DNA of 64,000 nucleotides from Lateolabrax maculatus (taxonomy: Eukaryota > Chordata > Actinopteri > Acropomatiformes > Lateolabracidae): NCBI GenBank assembly GCA_031216445.1, contig CM062219.1:12332501-12396500 (forward strand), read 5' to 3'. Shown piece by piece: positions 27,561 to 38,669 of the stretch (position 1 is its first letter; every line of letters starts with the position of its first letter). The notes under the pieces are model-generated. The model was not told where the DNA came from, did no database searches, and saw only the letters and a program-made list of their open reading frames with translations. The translations under genes and the position numbers were made by a program.

Positions 27561-27779
27561 ACCAAATGCGGATTTCCCCTTATCTATTCTTGACATGGTT
27601 TCACAACTGTTTGAGGTCAGAACAGAACAGGCCAGATTTTCCAATATTTTACAAAAAAGGGAAGATTTCGATTCCATGGGCTACTGTATATAATCATATA
27701 TTGCACTTGCCTTATATTACACACACAGCAAACCTGAGCTTGGTTTTATTCACGCACAGGAAAAACTGTCCACATTGCA

Positions 27780-28668
27780 GAGAGGGGGGGATGAGCTGTG
27801 GGTTAGAGGGGCCGCAGCAGCTCATTTCCGCCCCGGGCCCTCAAAACTGACGAATCCGGCCGCGCTCTGTGCGTCAGACAGGGGGCGCAAATCGGCTGCG
27901 ACTGCGCGCAGACCTGCCGGGGAAGTTGGCCGGTCCACGCTCCACAGTTTGTGCTGACTCTGCTGTGGACGGGACTTTTTTCTACTCTCAGGCGAGGGGC
28001 GTGAGGCGGGAAGATAACAGGATTCATTATTTCGCTTTGTAAGAGGGGGGCAGGTAGCATCGATTCCCGATATTGATCAGGTGCTGCTGGAAAGCTGCAC
28101 TGCGCCGCTGCTCTGATGTTTTCTCATTTCGCATCGATTTGTTGTGACACACAGGGGAAGGACAAAAATAAGCTTTTTTTTTTTGTTTGTTTTTTTTTTG
28201 TTTTTTTTTTTGTGGTGCACTCGTTGTGTGCGTCTCGTAACGCTGTAGTTAATTTATTAACAAAGCCAGAACTTTATTAAAGACTCTGAGGGCAAATGCG
28301 CTGCAACTCCTGAAAGCTGCTTCCCCGCGACACGCCGTGGTCTCTCCGAGTCCAGCATCCCACGCGTGCTTGTGTCGCGTCACAGTGGGGCATGTGCGCT
28401 GCGTGTGCGTGCGTGCGTGCGCGTGCGTGGCGTGCAGGCTGCGGTCGCGGTGCGAGGTGCGCGCGCGCAGCGTCGGCCCATTAGTTCAGCCCAGGGACCG
28501 TGGGAAGCGCAGCTGTGTGGCGCGGTGCGAGTTCACCGTGGGCACATTTCCCTCTCTCATTCTCTACGTCCACAGTGCAGCTCTCCACCTCTTTGCCCCG
28601 GAAACTTTTTTCTGGAAAGCCAATTTCAGTTTGTTCTCAGACAGTGTTGACAGTGCTTTTGGTGCCTG
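27780..28668 (+). promoter_or_regulatory. CpG-rich alternative promoter and non-coding first exon of sh2d3c
   Basis: 27,800-28,030 and 28,320-28,560 are rich in CpG and GC boxes, unlike the surrounding AT-rich DNA. They are separated by interrupted poly(T) at 28,170-28,212. A strong donor, CCTG|GTAAGTG, ends the segment at 28,668. No ATG in the proximal part is in frame with the next exon, so this looks like a 5' UTR exon that splices to 30,644, where a well-placed ATG exists. Mammalian SH2D3C also has an intermediate isoform starting between the long form and the common SH2 exon. The transcription start is not determined. Confidence 0.5.
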
Positions 28669-28839
28669 GTAAGTGTTTTGGCTCTGAAATGAAGTCCTGT
28701 CATGGTGTTTCTGGGATACTCCGCTCAGCTGGCATAGTTGTGTTGTTTTTTTCTTTTGCTTATGCCTCATTGTCCCTCATAAAGCAAAGCTTGTCAACTC
28801 CTGATGGACACTCATTTTAAACGTTCACTCATGTTCAAC

Positions 28840-29160
28840 TAAAGTTGAAACAATTAGTCAGTGAATGGCTTAATCGCAAATAAATCAGCAGACGGTTTTC
28901 AAGCAATAATGGCAAACATTTACTGGTTTTACCCTCTAAAATGTGTAGATCTTGCTGTCATTTTGCTTTTTGCTGTCACATAGGACTGTAAACTGAAGGT
29001 CATTTGATTGTGGACTGTTACATTACCTTGGACATATTGTGTTGTCATTTATTTACTTATTTTTACATTTTAGAGCCAAGACAATTGATCGATTGATTGA
29101 TGAGAAAATAACTTGCAGGTTAATTGATAATGAAAATACTCATTAATTGCAGTCCTAGTC
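28840..29160. mobile_element. percomorph interspersed repeat with inverted GATTAATCG-type ends
   Basis: The left part ('AAGTTGAAACAATTAGTCAG') and the right part ('ATTGATCGATTGATTGATGA', 'GAAAATAACTTGCAGGTTAA', ending TTAATTGCAGTCCTAG) match the two ends of a very abundant percomorph repeat. The interior ('CAAGCAATAATGGCAAACAT') also fits. It is non-coding. It lies just downstream of the putative first exon. Confidence 0.8.
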
Positions 29161-30643
29161 AATGCCAATTTCAAGTCAATTTGAACTTCCAAAATGGCAT
29201 GTTTCTCTCAGAGGGTATTACAATTTGTACAACATATGATAACATCTGTCCTTTAATGTTTGAGTCAGATGAGGAGATACTTGGAAAAAAATTAAATAGG
29301 AATAAACATTTCATTTAAGCACAACATCTCCCAGGTTGGGCATACATATAGGTGCTGCTTGCACAGAGGAGACAGTAATAGAGGTACAATAGAAACGGAG
29401 TTTGAAGTAAAAATTCAAGTTCATAAAGTATAATATTGAGGACATTAAGTTCAAGACTTTCAGGAAGAGTCTCTGTAGAGTTTACTGTGTTGTTAATAGT
29501 CAGTTGGAACAAATTGACTTGTGCTTCAAGCCACAAGCCTTGCTTCTTTTTATTTGGGGGGGGGGGGGGGGGGGGGGATTTGAATTAATTAGAAATTAAA
29601 TAAAGATTGCCTTACTGCAGGAATCAAACAAGTACAAAGGGTTTTGCATACGATTATGTGGAGCAATTGTTTTTGCATCTGGAATATTAATTATCATTAT
29701 CTATCCAAATCTGACTTGCAAGAATAGTTTAAACCAGTTCTGTCATTTTAGAGCATAAACACAAGGCAACTGGTATGCTTGACATTGACTTCAGCTCTAC
29801 TGTAGTGCTCGATGGCCTTCCGCCTATCTAGTTCTGTTGTGCTATTTGTTTTCAAAGCCTCATGTATGATTGGTATGTTTTTGTTGTTGCAGCTCAGTCA
29901 CATTCTCCTCTGGATAAATGCATCAGTGCAAATGATGGCGGAAAATATTTTACATATGTACATCCATTTTTAAGAACGGAGCAGCTTGGGAAGGGAATGT
30001 GGAGCTCCTCTGCCATGGGACCTATTAACATTCCTGAGCCCACTGCCATGATGGGACCCTTTGATCTGGCATCTCTGTGGTCATGTGTAACACGCCTTTG
30101 CTATGGGCCCTGTGAGACCTATCATACAATTGGGAGCTGCGCTGATTGATCTTAAAACTTGTCGGGGAGCGTAATTGCCCTTTTAGCTTCCGCTCGCTCC
30201 GCACTGCAAAGCTGCACAGCTTGCCCCCGGTACGGTTCCAGGGACTGCAGCGCGGTGGGGTTTCTGACACCTGATCCAGATCCATCATGAGTGTAAAAGT
30301 GTGAGTTATGGCGCCCGAGAGATTTGAGAGGCCATCTCCATATTCGGCAACCTTAGATGCTCAGTGGGGTTTGTTATCTGTCCATTTTCCATGAAGCTCG
30401 ACGGCAACAACATTTTATTCGCCGGAGGGGCTGCTGGAGAAGTGGGTCATGGGAATACAGGCGTGTCTTTTGTCTGTGGTAACATGCACTGCACCTGTTA
30501 CAAGACCAGATCTAACACAGAAGCACAGGAGTGTGTACATGTGTGTTGATACATACATGGTTTAAGTTTAAACCCTTTTGCTGTTATAACATCGCCTAAC
30601 ATTTCCCCTCTTTCATTCCTTTATCCTCCTTTTTTTTCTCCAG
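29161..30643. other. sh2d3c intron sequence
   Basis: No further exon recognised. 30,140-30,430 is locally GC-richer with several CpGs and may be a conserved non-coding element, but nothing specific can be assigned. Confidence 0.4.
29556..29577. repeat. poly(G) run of 22
   Basis: 22 consecutive G on the + strand. It is able to form G-quadruplexes and is a likely place for sequencing length errors. Confidence 0.95.
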
Positions 30644-30683
30644 CCACATGGAGCCAGCAGAGAACCAGGCGGAATATGTTCAG
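30644..30683 (+). CDS. sh2d3c: sh2d3c, small exon before the SH2 exon, with internal start codon
   Basis: The 40-bp exon follows a strong TTTTTTTTCTCCAG acceptor and ends at CAG|GTAAGT. Its first base completes a Cys codon with the phase-2 end of exon 3. It then encodes H-M-E-P-A-E-N-Q-A-E-Y-V-Q and leaves in phase 0. The mammalian protein has a matching E-P-E-A-G-S-D-Y-V-K stretch immediately before the conserved F-S-K-E-K-Y start of the SH2 region, so position, phase and residues agree. The ATG at 30,648 sits in a good context (CCACATGG) and would be the start codon for transcripts from the CpG-rich exon at 27.8-28.7 kb. Confidence 0.75.
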
Positions 30684-32149
30684 GTAAGTCTGCTCTGCCC
30701 AGGTGTGTGTGTGTGCATCTGTTCATGCCGTTTTCCCGTCCTCCTGTGTCTGTTTCTATGTCCTTGAATTTGTGGTATGACAGATTAGTGTGCTCTCACA
30801 GAAATCGTTCTCGCTCCATGAAACAAGGTCTGCATGATTGTGGCTGAAATGATAATGCTTCAAACTGACAGACACGATGGCTTCTGTTGTTTATTGTCAG
30901 TCTTTGTACACATCCAAATGCTGGAAGTTAAAGATCACTTTCAACAATTTGTCCTTTTAAAAACATTTAAAACATTTTTTTCACTTGTTCTTACTTTTAA
31001 AACCAGCACTTTTTGGTCTGCTTAGGCAACATGTCAATACATTAAATGTACTGGTGCTTGATTAAACCGCCGTAGCATTTTGTAGCACCACTGGTACTGA
31101 TGATGAATATGATAACACTATTAGGTTGCTTGTAGATAATGGTAGCTATTATGTGACACACATACACACACACGTAATGCTTGAGATGCCAGTAGATAGG
31201 AGTTGTCGTGTTCAGCCTACAACTCAGTTTGAATTTCCTCCTCTCTCCCACATTATTGAATTAGATTTTTTATTATGAGCGCTCAGATGTAATTGTAGCT
31301 GATTATTAGCCCCTAGTCTTCAACAGTTATGCTCATTTCAGCAGGCTCACTCTGCATTTAGCCTAATTCACTCTGCCATTTAGCTAATTGAATTTGGAAT
31401 GAAACAGTGCTAAAGTCAGCACTGTGCGGCAAGCAAGCAAGCAGTGTGTACGGCAGCCAGCAGGTGGGGCCACACACTTGAGCTGTGAACTCCTTAAAGA
31501 GCAGAGAGCATGTGAAGCTGTTTCATGACCTTGGAGATGGATGGTAGGGATTCATGCATCCTGTGTGCCACACAAACACTCATTGATACAGATATCGGAC
31601 TTTAAACTGGGAGCAAAAGTGGGAAGTGAGAGCAGAAGAGTGAAGCTCAAAGAGGAAAGAAGAGAAACAGAGAGGGACGGAAAGACTGAAGTGAACAGCT
31701 GAACTGTTTTTTTCCTTTTCTTATTGATTTTACATCACAGGTGGAGTGGTAAGAGCCTTCTCCTATGACCCTGACCGGTGTGCCTTTTGTAAAACAAATA
31801 TATCCAACTTCCTCTGACCACAACAAATTGATTATAGTTAAATCCCACCACACTGTCTCCATTGATAGGAATGTTGGAGGCAGATCAACAGCACGCAAAT
31901 AGTACACTTCTGTAACACATCTTCACTCTGCTTTAAGTAGGTTCTGCTTACATTTTCTGACCCATAATTTGAATTACACTCACAGATATAATCAAAGAGT
32001 TTGGATTGCAGATGGAAAATCAGCAATTTTTCATTAAGGTTCTCCTAATTGAGAACATCGGCTTGTTTTATGTTTATAAACATAACTGATGTAAACAAAA
32101 CTTCCGAAAACATTTATAAATTTAATTGAGCCATTTAGTATTGGTGTAG

Positions 32150-32205
32150 CTAAAGTGGCAAGCCACCCAGATCCTGACACGTCTCGTCATCAATATACTA
32201 AGTAG
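32150..32205 (+). repeat. short dispersed repeat, copy 2
   Basis: 'TAGCTAAAGTGGCAAGCCAC' followed by 'CCAGATCCTGACACGTCTCG' matches 4,905-4,960 with about three quarters identity by eye. Confidence 0.5.
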
Positions 32206-34671
32206 ATGAAAGGGGGGCTGACTTGCACTTTAGGCCACCAGGGCGCCCCTATAAATGGATACCTTAATACCATTAACGCTACTCTCGATCTGACACAAAA
32301 TGTGGCCTGACCTTTTTTCTGGCTCTGAAGTTTTTCAATTTTAAATAAGATTGCCATGCGTGACAAGGTGCTTTTAACATGAATTTTCATGATATTTCAC
32401 GCATGTAATATTGCATGAACTCATGACAAGCACACAAGAAGGGAAGCAGGATCACTGTTTTCTGCCATAAGCCCCAACTCACCTACTTAAGTCAAATTGT
32501 CATACATGTTTTGTCACCCAGATTTGTTTTTCTTTTACCTTTTCTCGCTCTCACACGCCACAACAGCTCCTCCCAGCACCACTCACTGCCCCACCCGCTC
32601 CCCGAAAGCTGCCAGCAATCCCTCCATCTCCTTCCATTTCTCTGAAACATTTATGACAGCTGATGTTTAAATCAGGAGTTGGCCTCAGTGTTCCCTGTTT
32701 TAATGGGAAAGACCAAGCCAGTGACTCTCTTCACCGGTTTGTCACATGTGAACGCTCACACACGTATACACTTATTTTCTCACACACACACAGCATCACA
32801 CACGCACACACACACACATACACACAACATCACACTTACATAGAATGAAAATAAGACAAAGAGAAAGACAGACAAACTGATTTGATCTGAATATGCTCAA
32901 AGAAAATAAGCAATCAGTAAGAAAAACCCCAAAGCATTAAGGGCAAGTTATTCATCTTTTAGGCTTCATCATTAAATATCCATCATAATTTTTTTTTATG
33001 TGGATGCACAGCTAGACAAGAAATATCTACTGTTTTTGTTTTTGTGACTTTAAGTAAAAGATGTAAATAGCGGATTTAAAATGGGGTTAGGGTTGGTGTG
33101 AGCTTGTTTTCAAACAGTGGGCGTGACGTCTATGTGTGTGGCTACTTGCTCTATGATTGTGTGTGTGTTTTTTTTTTTTGCCTGGAGCCCAGCCCTGCTT
33201 TGTCTCCTGTCTTGTTTAGTGGTTTGGTGCTATTTTGACGGGGAGGGGCAAGAGGGGGTCGAGGGTTTCTGGCACTAGACTCACACAAAAAAATATGAGT
33301 GTGTACGTGTGTGTGTGTATGTATGTGTGTGTGTGTGTCTGAAGGGGCTCAGCTGTGTAGCTCTTCGTTACTGCATGTTTGATTATGTGAATGGTTTGAA
33401 TTTCCAAAATCTGTCTGTGTGCCCCCTGATTTAATTAAGGCAGTGCCCTGTGGGTGCATGCATGTGTGTGCGTGTGACTATTACAGCAGATTGAATTAAT
33501 GTGACGCCTCTCTAAATGAGAGGGGGTGTAAACTGTCAGGGCTGGCTCTCGGTAACACACCCCTGGAAAGTCTTCAGTTACTGTTCCTTCACCGTGCACA
33601 CAGACTGACAAAGACTCAGACTTGTGTCTGCACACACAAACAGTTGGACTACATACATTGTGTTTTCTGAATTCACATCTTGGATTAATGCACAAATCAG
33701 TTTATTTAGGTCACCAAAGAGAAAAGGGGCCACCTTAAACACCTTAAAATGCAATACAGTACAATACTCTGCAGTAAATACCAGTTTGCTGAGTTTTCCA
33801 TTGTGACTTGCAGCTGACACAACAGCAATTCGGACTAATAATGACAATGCTTGCAGGTCATCTTTACCATGTTGTCTAAAGTAGTTTAGTGCGCTAGCAT
33901 GCTAGACGCTGCCCAAACTCCTGTTGCCAAAGTCACATGTAAATTACAGAAAGACTGCATCAGCAAAGAGTTGAATCCATACCCCAGAGAATCTCAGAAA
34001 AAAGCTCTGATATTTACTGCAGGGCCATTGTATTCTCAGGTGTTTCTGTTATTTTGTCAAACCCTCTTCAAGGTCAGCATGCTCATGCCACTAAATAGTA
34101 CACGAGGGTAGAGAATAATGACACATCGATCTCTCTAAGACAGAATTACACACTGCTTTATTCACGCTGTAGATGGGTCTAGTTGCTGTAGCAACACATT
34201 TGTGTAAGGTTAGGTCATTTTAATGCGATTAAAGCAGGACATCTGATTTTTAATTTCGCTATTTCACACCAAAATGAATATTTTTCAACACGTCTGTGCA
34301 GACAGAGTCACAGCGTTTCCAGCAGGCTTCCTTCTGTCACTGCATCATTACTGCAGGCTGATGTTTCAAACGGTCTTTGAAACACATATCTGGTGGTTCG
34401 ATATGGATTAACCCGTCTGTGAATAGGGTCCACCCTGTGAAAACACAAGATGACAATCAGACACACACACACACAGATCATTAGCTGTACCCTCCTAACC
34501 CCCGATGGGGCCCGGCCTTTGTTTTTAGACGCGCACATGTGCACACATAGACACACATAAAGATATGTGTGTACATATAATCTTGATCTTCCCTTGGTGT
34601 GTCTCTTTTCATCTCTCACACACATGCACATACACGCATTTTACACACACACTGTCTATATCCCCCCCCCG

Positions 34672-34673
<2 letters not shown>

Positions 34674-34701
<28 letters not shown>
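34674..34701. repeat. (CA)n microsatellite
   Basis: About 28 bp of CA dinucleotides preceded by a C10 run. Confidence 0.9.
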
Positions 34702-34704
<3 letters not shown>

Positions 34705-36647
34705 CTTTCATTAGTGGGATGCTTGCAGGCACATGCAGGGATTCTCCATTGTGCTCCCTATCAGCCTGCGGGATGCGGCTCACTAATTAATATTTAACTG
34801 AAGACCGCCTCCAAGCAGGGGAGGAGATTTAGAGATAAAGGTCTGGAAGGACGGGAAGGTGGAAGGATGGCCACGGAGGAGAAGGGAAGGAGAGAGGAGA
34901 GAAGGGAGGGAAAGATCAGAGAGAGGAGGAGGCTGGAAGCAGGAGGTTAGACAAGTGATGAGAGGTCGGGATAAGGAGGAGGGAGAGGTGGGGGGCAGGG
35001 GTGCACGATGATAAGAAAGGTAGGAGAAAGGTTAGGTTCAATAGAGCATAGAGAGAGAGAGAGTTGAGGGATACAGGAATGCTAAAAAGAGAAAGGATAG
35101 GTTATATTAATGGATAACATTAAGAGTATCAGAGAAAGCATGACAGGTAAAGAGTGAAGAAAATGGAGGAAAGAGTACCTGTACACGTTTTCAGACGGAG
35201 GCACTTGTTGTGAATGCAGAGAATGAAAGGAAGATATATAAGAGGATTTAAAGGGAAGCAATAGTGGAAACAAAGTAAGGAAGAGGCAAGCAAAGAAAAA
35301 GAACAAGAAAGGTGAATCAGGGTAATGAAGTGTATAAGACACTCAGGAAAAATGAGACTCTTTAGTCTTCCCACAGGCACAAAATGGGACAACTTTACTG
35401 CCATTTTTCTTTCAACTTGTGTCTGTGGAAGGTTCAGTCTGTTACATTACAACATCTTAAATGATATGGAGCAGTGAAGGTTGGGGCTTGATGATATGTC
35501 CTACACTGTCTATTAGAATAAATTGTCACATTTAACTCCGTAATGAGCTTAAGGACATCAGTGCATTTACTTTCTTATCATGACTCAAGTCATGACCATA
35601 TATAAATCAGTAGTTTTAGCTACTGTATTCCCAGTTATATTATTTTGGATTCAGACAAATGAAAATTGTGAATTGACTATATTTAGGTCTAATTCATAAT
35701 ATTATTATTTCAATAAATTCAGTTATTTTTCACCCCAATTCAAGACATAGTTCTCCTCAGTTGCTGGAGAAAAGTAGGTAAAAGGAGCAAGTTCCTGCTG
35801 CACCAGACTATCTACCCTTGAGTGTTATATCATCGTGCTGAGCACAATATATTTTTCTCTGTATGAAGTATTTTCATAGAACATGGTGCGACTCAGTTGG
35901 GGTGAATCTGTTGCATTGCTTTAACGTCACAGCTCCCATGGTTGCCCTTTGATATCTGTTTGACATGACTTAATTCATCCGAGGATGCAGAGAGACATGT
36001 GGAAACGCAAGCTGGAGCATTCAGAATGTATCTTGCCTTTGCAAACAATGAGAGGATATGCTCCTCTTAGCAGGATTCTTTCACTTGTGCAAATCAAAAA
36101 AGTTGTTTGAAAGGATCAGGAGGTGTAACATTAAAAGTATGTTTTAAAATGTGTCATTTTGTGGAGTGGCTTTAGGATAGTGCAGTACATTTTCATTATG
36201 ACCTGTCCGAGTGGGAATTACGCCCCTAACATTGCCAATTTCAATGCTTAACTCATAGCTACAGTGGGCCACATATGTTTTAAACTCTGCATCCATCATA
36301 TTGTCACATGTGTTCTTCTCAAGGCATGCATTTTCGGTTGCGTGTGTGTGGCGCAGCAGCCAGATGTAACACGATGTATGTTGCGATTGTTTTGGCCCGG
36401 TATTACAAAGGATTGAGGGAAGGAAAGCACAGGACCTCTCTTATGAGATTATATGTGTCCCCACTGTGTAATCTGTCTAATCCAGCGCTGGATGGTTTGA
36501 GATTACATTAAGAGGAGACGCTGCAGTTAATGAATCCATCCTGTGTCTTGTAGCTCCTTATCTAGCAGCCTTTTCTCTTCTGCCTGTGACCCACTAGCAT
36601 GCATTCAAGAGGCAGATTAGCAAAGTGATTACTGGCATCATCTGATG

Positions 36648-36649
<2 letters not shown>

Positions 36650-36695
<46 letters not shown>
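36650..36695. repeat. (TG)n microsatellite
   Basis: About 46 bp of TG dinucleotides. Confidence 0.95.
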
Positions 36696-36697
<2 letters not shown>

Positions 36698-36880
36698 CAC
36701 AGATATGACCTCAAAGACAAAGTGAGAAAGAGCACACAGTATTTTTTGCAACCTATTGTGTTGCATATTTCTCTCGTTCTCCGGCTATCTGTCTCCCTCT
36801 TACGTTATGCTTCCCTGCAGTGGTGCAGACCCAACTAAATGCAGTGTCAGAATTTTGGATGCTGTCAAGGCTCTCGCAGT

Positions 36881-36916
36881 GTTGCCATGGTGAAGCGTCC
36901 TCAATGATGTCACTCA
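36881..36916. promoter_or_regulatory. candidate RFX X-box next to a CRE-like site
   Basis: GTTGCCATGGTGAAGC (36,881-36,896) fits one full half-site and part of the second half-site of the RFX X-box palindrome. It is followed 9 bp later by TGATGTCACTCA, a CRE/AP-1-like motif. It lies about 1.5 kb upstream of the sh2d3c exon at 38,373. This is motif evidence only. Confidence 0.35.
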
Positions 36917-37128
36917 CTCAGGGCTCTGGAGACAGAGCCCCACCCCTCCTGGCATCTCCCTGCTGGTATGTGTGCCTGTGTTTTGTGTGTGTGTGTGTGT
37001 GTGTGTGAAATGGTCCGGTGAAAATCACACCGCGTTATCCTTGAAACACCTGCCTGTGTGTTTCAGCTTATAATGAGCTGTCTAGCTGCAGTCTGCATGG
37101 CTTTTTAGAGACATATCATTATATTCTG

Positions 37129-37130
<2 letters not shown>

Positions 37131-37178
<48 letters not shown>

Positions 37179-37200
37179 TCTCTCTCTCTCTCTCTCTCTC
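37131..37200. repeat. compound microsatellite (AC)n(TC)n
   Basis: About 44 bp of AC followed by about 26 bp of CT/TC dinucleotides. Confidence 0.95.
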
Positions 37201-37621
37201 ACGCACACACATACACACACACACATAAACATACACAGAATAACATTTCTATTAACATTATTTCACCAATTTCACCAAAAAGCTCTGTAGTTCCTGCTAT
37301 CTCTAGTAATATATAGGGCTGTGTGTGTCGACATGTAGGTGGAATGAAAGGTGTAAATTTGCATTCAAGTGTGTGTGTGTGTGTGTGCATGTGTGTGAGT
37401 GTGTGTGTGAGTGTGTGTGTGTCTATGGGGGGGGGGGGGGCACCCCTGTTGGGTCCCTTTCATGGCAAAAGAAAGGTTAGATTCCTTTGGGAGGTTGCAC
37501 TCCTCCTGCTTTCTCTCCTTCTACCCACATCGTCTTCGTTCATCAGCTCATCTTTTAATTATCTTTTCTCTCCCTCCTCCCATCTTTTCTCACTTTCTCC
37601 TTGTTTTACTCCCTCCATCAT

Positions 37622-37646
37622 CCCCCCCCCCCCCCCCCCCCCCCCC
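37622..37646. repeat. poly(C) run of 25
   Basis: 25 consecutive C on the + strand. Together with the G14 run at 37,427-37,440 it brackets a pyrimidine-rich stretch upstream of the 38.4 kb promoter. Confidence 0.95.
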
Positions 37647-37739
37647 ACCCCATGTCAGCATTGTCTCAGCACTGAAGCGGGGGTTGTCGGGAGGGTGGGT
37701 GGGGTTTCTGCCTGCAATTCGACAGCACTTCTCTCTGCC

Positions 37740-38372
37740 TATGCCTGCTAGCGTTCAGCACTCCCCCGCCCGCCGCCCTCCCTCCCTCCCTCCCACCCAC
37801 CCTCTCTCCCTCTGGTCCGCCCTCCCCCCACCCACACTCCTTTCATCAGCAAGCAATGAGGTAATCCCTAGCAGCCGCGTGAAGTGCAGCAAGTGCAGTG
37901 AGAGGGAGAGAAGCGAGAGCAGAAGCGACAGAAGCCGGTGCAGGGCAGGAGCAGCGGAGATGTCAGGAGCTGTAACATCACTCGCCGTTATCAGGACCAG
38001 CTGTTAGCAGCTTGCTCGTAGATAATCGCCGACGTGGTTTACCAGCAGATGCTTGCAAGCTGTAGCTGTGGTGTTAGCTGTTGAGCCTGGTTTGGTAGTG
38101 GTGGCACTATGTTGAGGGGCTGTTAGCCAGGCAGAGAGGCAGAGAGGCAGGCAGGCAGGCGAGGAGGCTGGCAGGGGCGGGACAGGCTTAGCCCAGGGGC
38201 TGGGGTTCAGATCGGACACCCTGGGCAGGGTGGAGAAAGGAGAGAGAGCGAGAGAGAGACGAGGACAGGAGACGGGGGAGAGCAGAAGAGGGAGAGGTGA
38301 AGTAGAGGGAAAGGAGAGAGGAGCGAGGGAAGAGGTTGGAGGAAAGGTGCCGGAGGAAGGTGTGTGCCCACC
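37740..38372 (+). promoter_or_regulatory. GC/CpG-rich promoter and 5' UTR of the short sh2d3c isoform
   Basis: The sequence changes to C-rich with CGCC/GCCGCC elements at 37,765-37,830. It then becomes G/A-rich with CpGs up to the ATG at 38,373 and has no TATA box. Three short upstream reading frames start at 37,960 (15 codons), 38,049 (11 codons) and 38,109 (5 codons), and each ends before the main start. If the transcript starts upstream of 37,960 they would be expected to lower translation of the main frame. The transcription start is inferred, not seen. Confidence 0.55.
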
Positions 38373-38453
38373 ATGACGGAGAGGTGTAGTCTCTGGAGCG
38401 CCCTGTCGGCTGCAGCATGCTGCTTCTACAGGGGGTCTTTCATGCAGGTGCAG
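38373..38453 (+). CDS. sh2d3c: sh2d3c, alternative first coding exon of the short isoform
   Basis: An ATG in a strong context (GCCCACCATGA) opens 27 codons that end in M-Q-V-Q at a CAG|GTCAGT donor, phase 0. The residues begin M-T-E-R-C-S-L-W-S-A-L and continue through A-A-A-C-C-F-Y-R-G-S-F. I recognise this as the near-invariant N-terminus of a short mammalian SH2D3C isoform, which joins directly to the F-S-K-E-K-Y SH2-region exon. The strong conservation of a short Cys-rich start suggests a membrane or lipid-modification role (inference). The adaptor binds Eph receptors through its SH2 domain and Cas-family scaffolds through its C-terminal GEF-like domain. Neither domain is in this window. 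Confidence 0.85.
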
Positions 38454-38631
38454 GTCAGTAAGCGTCTATGTGTGTGTTTTCGTTTGTTTGTGTGTGTTGT
38501 GATGCCGAAACCTGTGCTCCCTGGTGTGTAACAAAGTGCTTGCGGTACATGATATGTCATTACCCAGGCATATGTGTGCTCTGCTTTCATGTACCATCCA
38601 AGTTTTCCTTATATTTGGCGCATTTGTCTAT

Positions 38632-38637
<6 letters not shown>

Positions 38638-38667
<30 letters not shown>
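38638..38667. repeat. (TG)n microsatellite
   Basis: About 30 bp of TG dinucleotides shortly after the donor at 38,454. Confidence 0.9.

Positions 38668-38669
<2 letters not shown>

Larger units (their letters stand above)
30684..37739. other. sh2d3c intron; simple repeats, no exon recognised
   Basis: Contains CA/TG tracts and a purine-rich stretch at about 34,800-35,330 (GGAGAGG-type, polypurine on the + strand). I see no exon with recognisable protein similarity. Confidence 0.5.

Noticed and set aside
28337..28668. Coding first exon in the CpG-rich segment (frame in phase 2 with 30,644)
   Set aside because: The frame has no ATG, and its composition follows the CpG/GT content. A non-coding exon with the ATG at 30,648 is simpler.
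37411..38007. 198-codon + strand frame
   Set aside because: It runs through poly(G), poly(C) and pyrimidine-rich tracts. Only its last 15 codons (from the ATG at 37,960) matter, as a possible upstream frame of sh2d3c.
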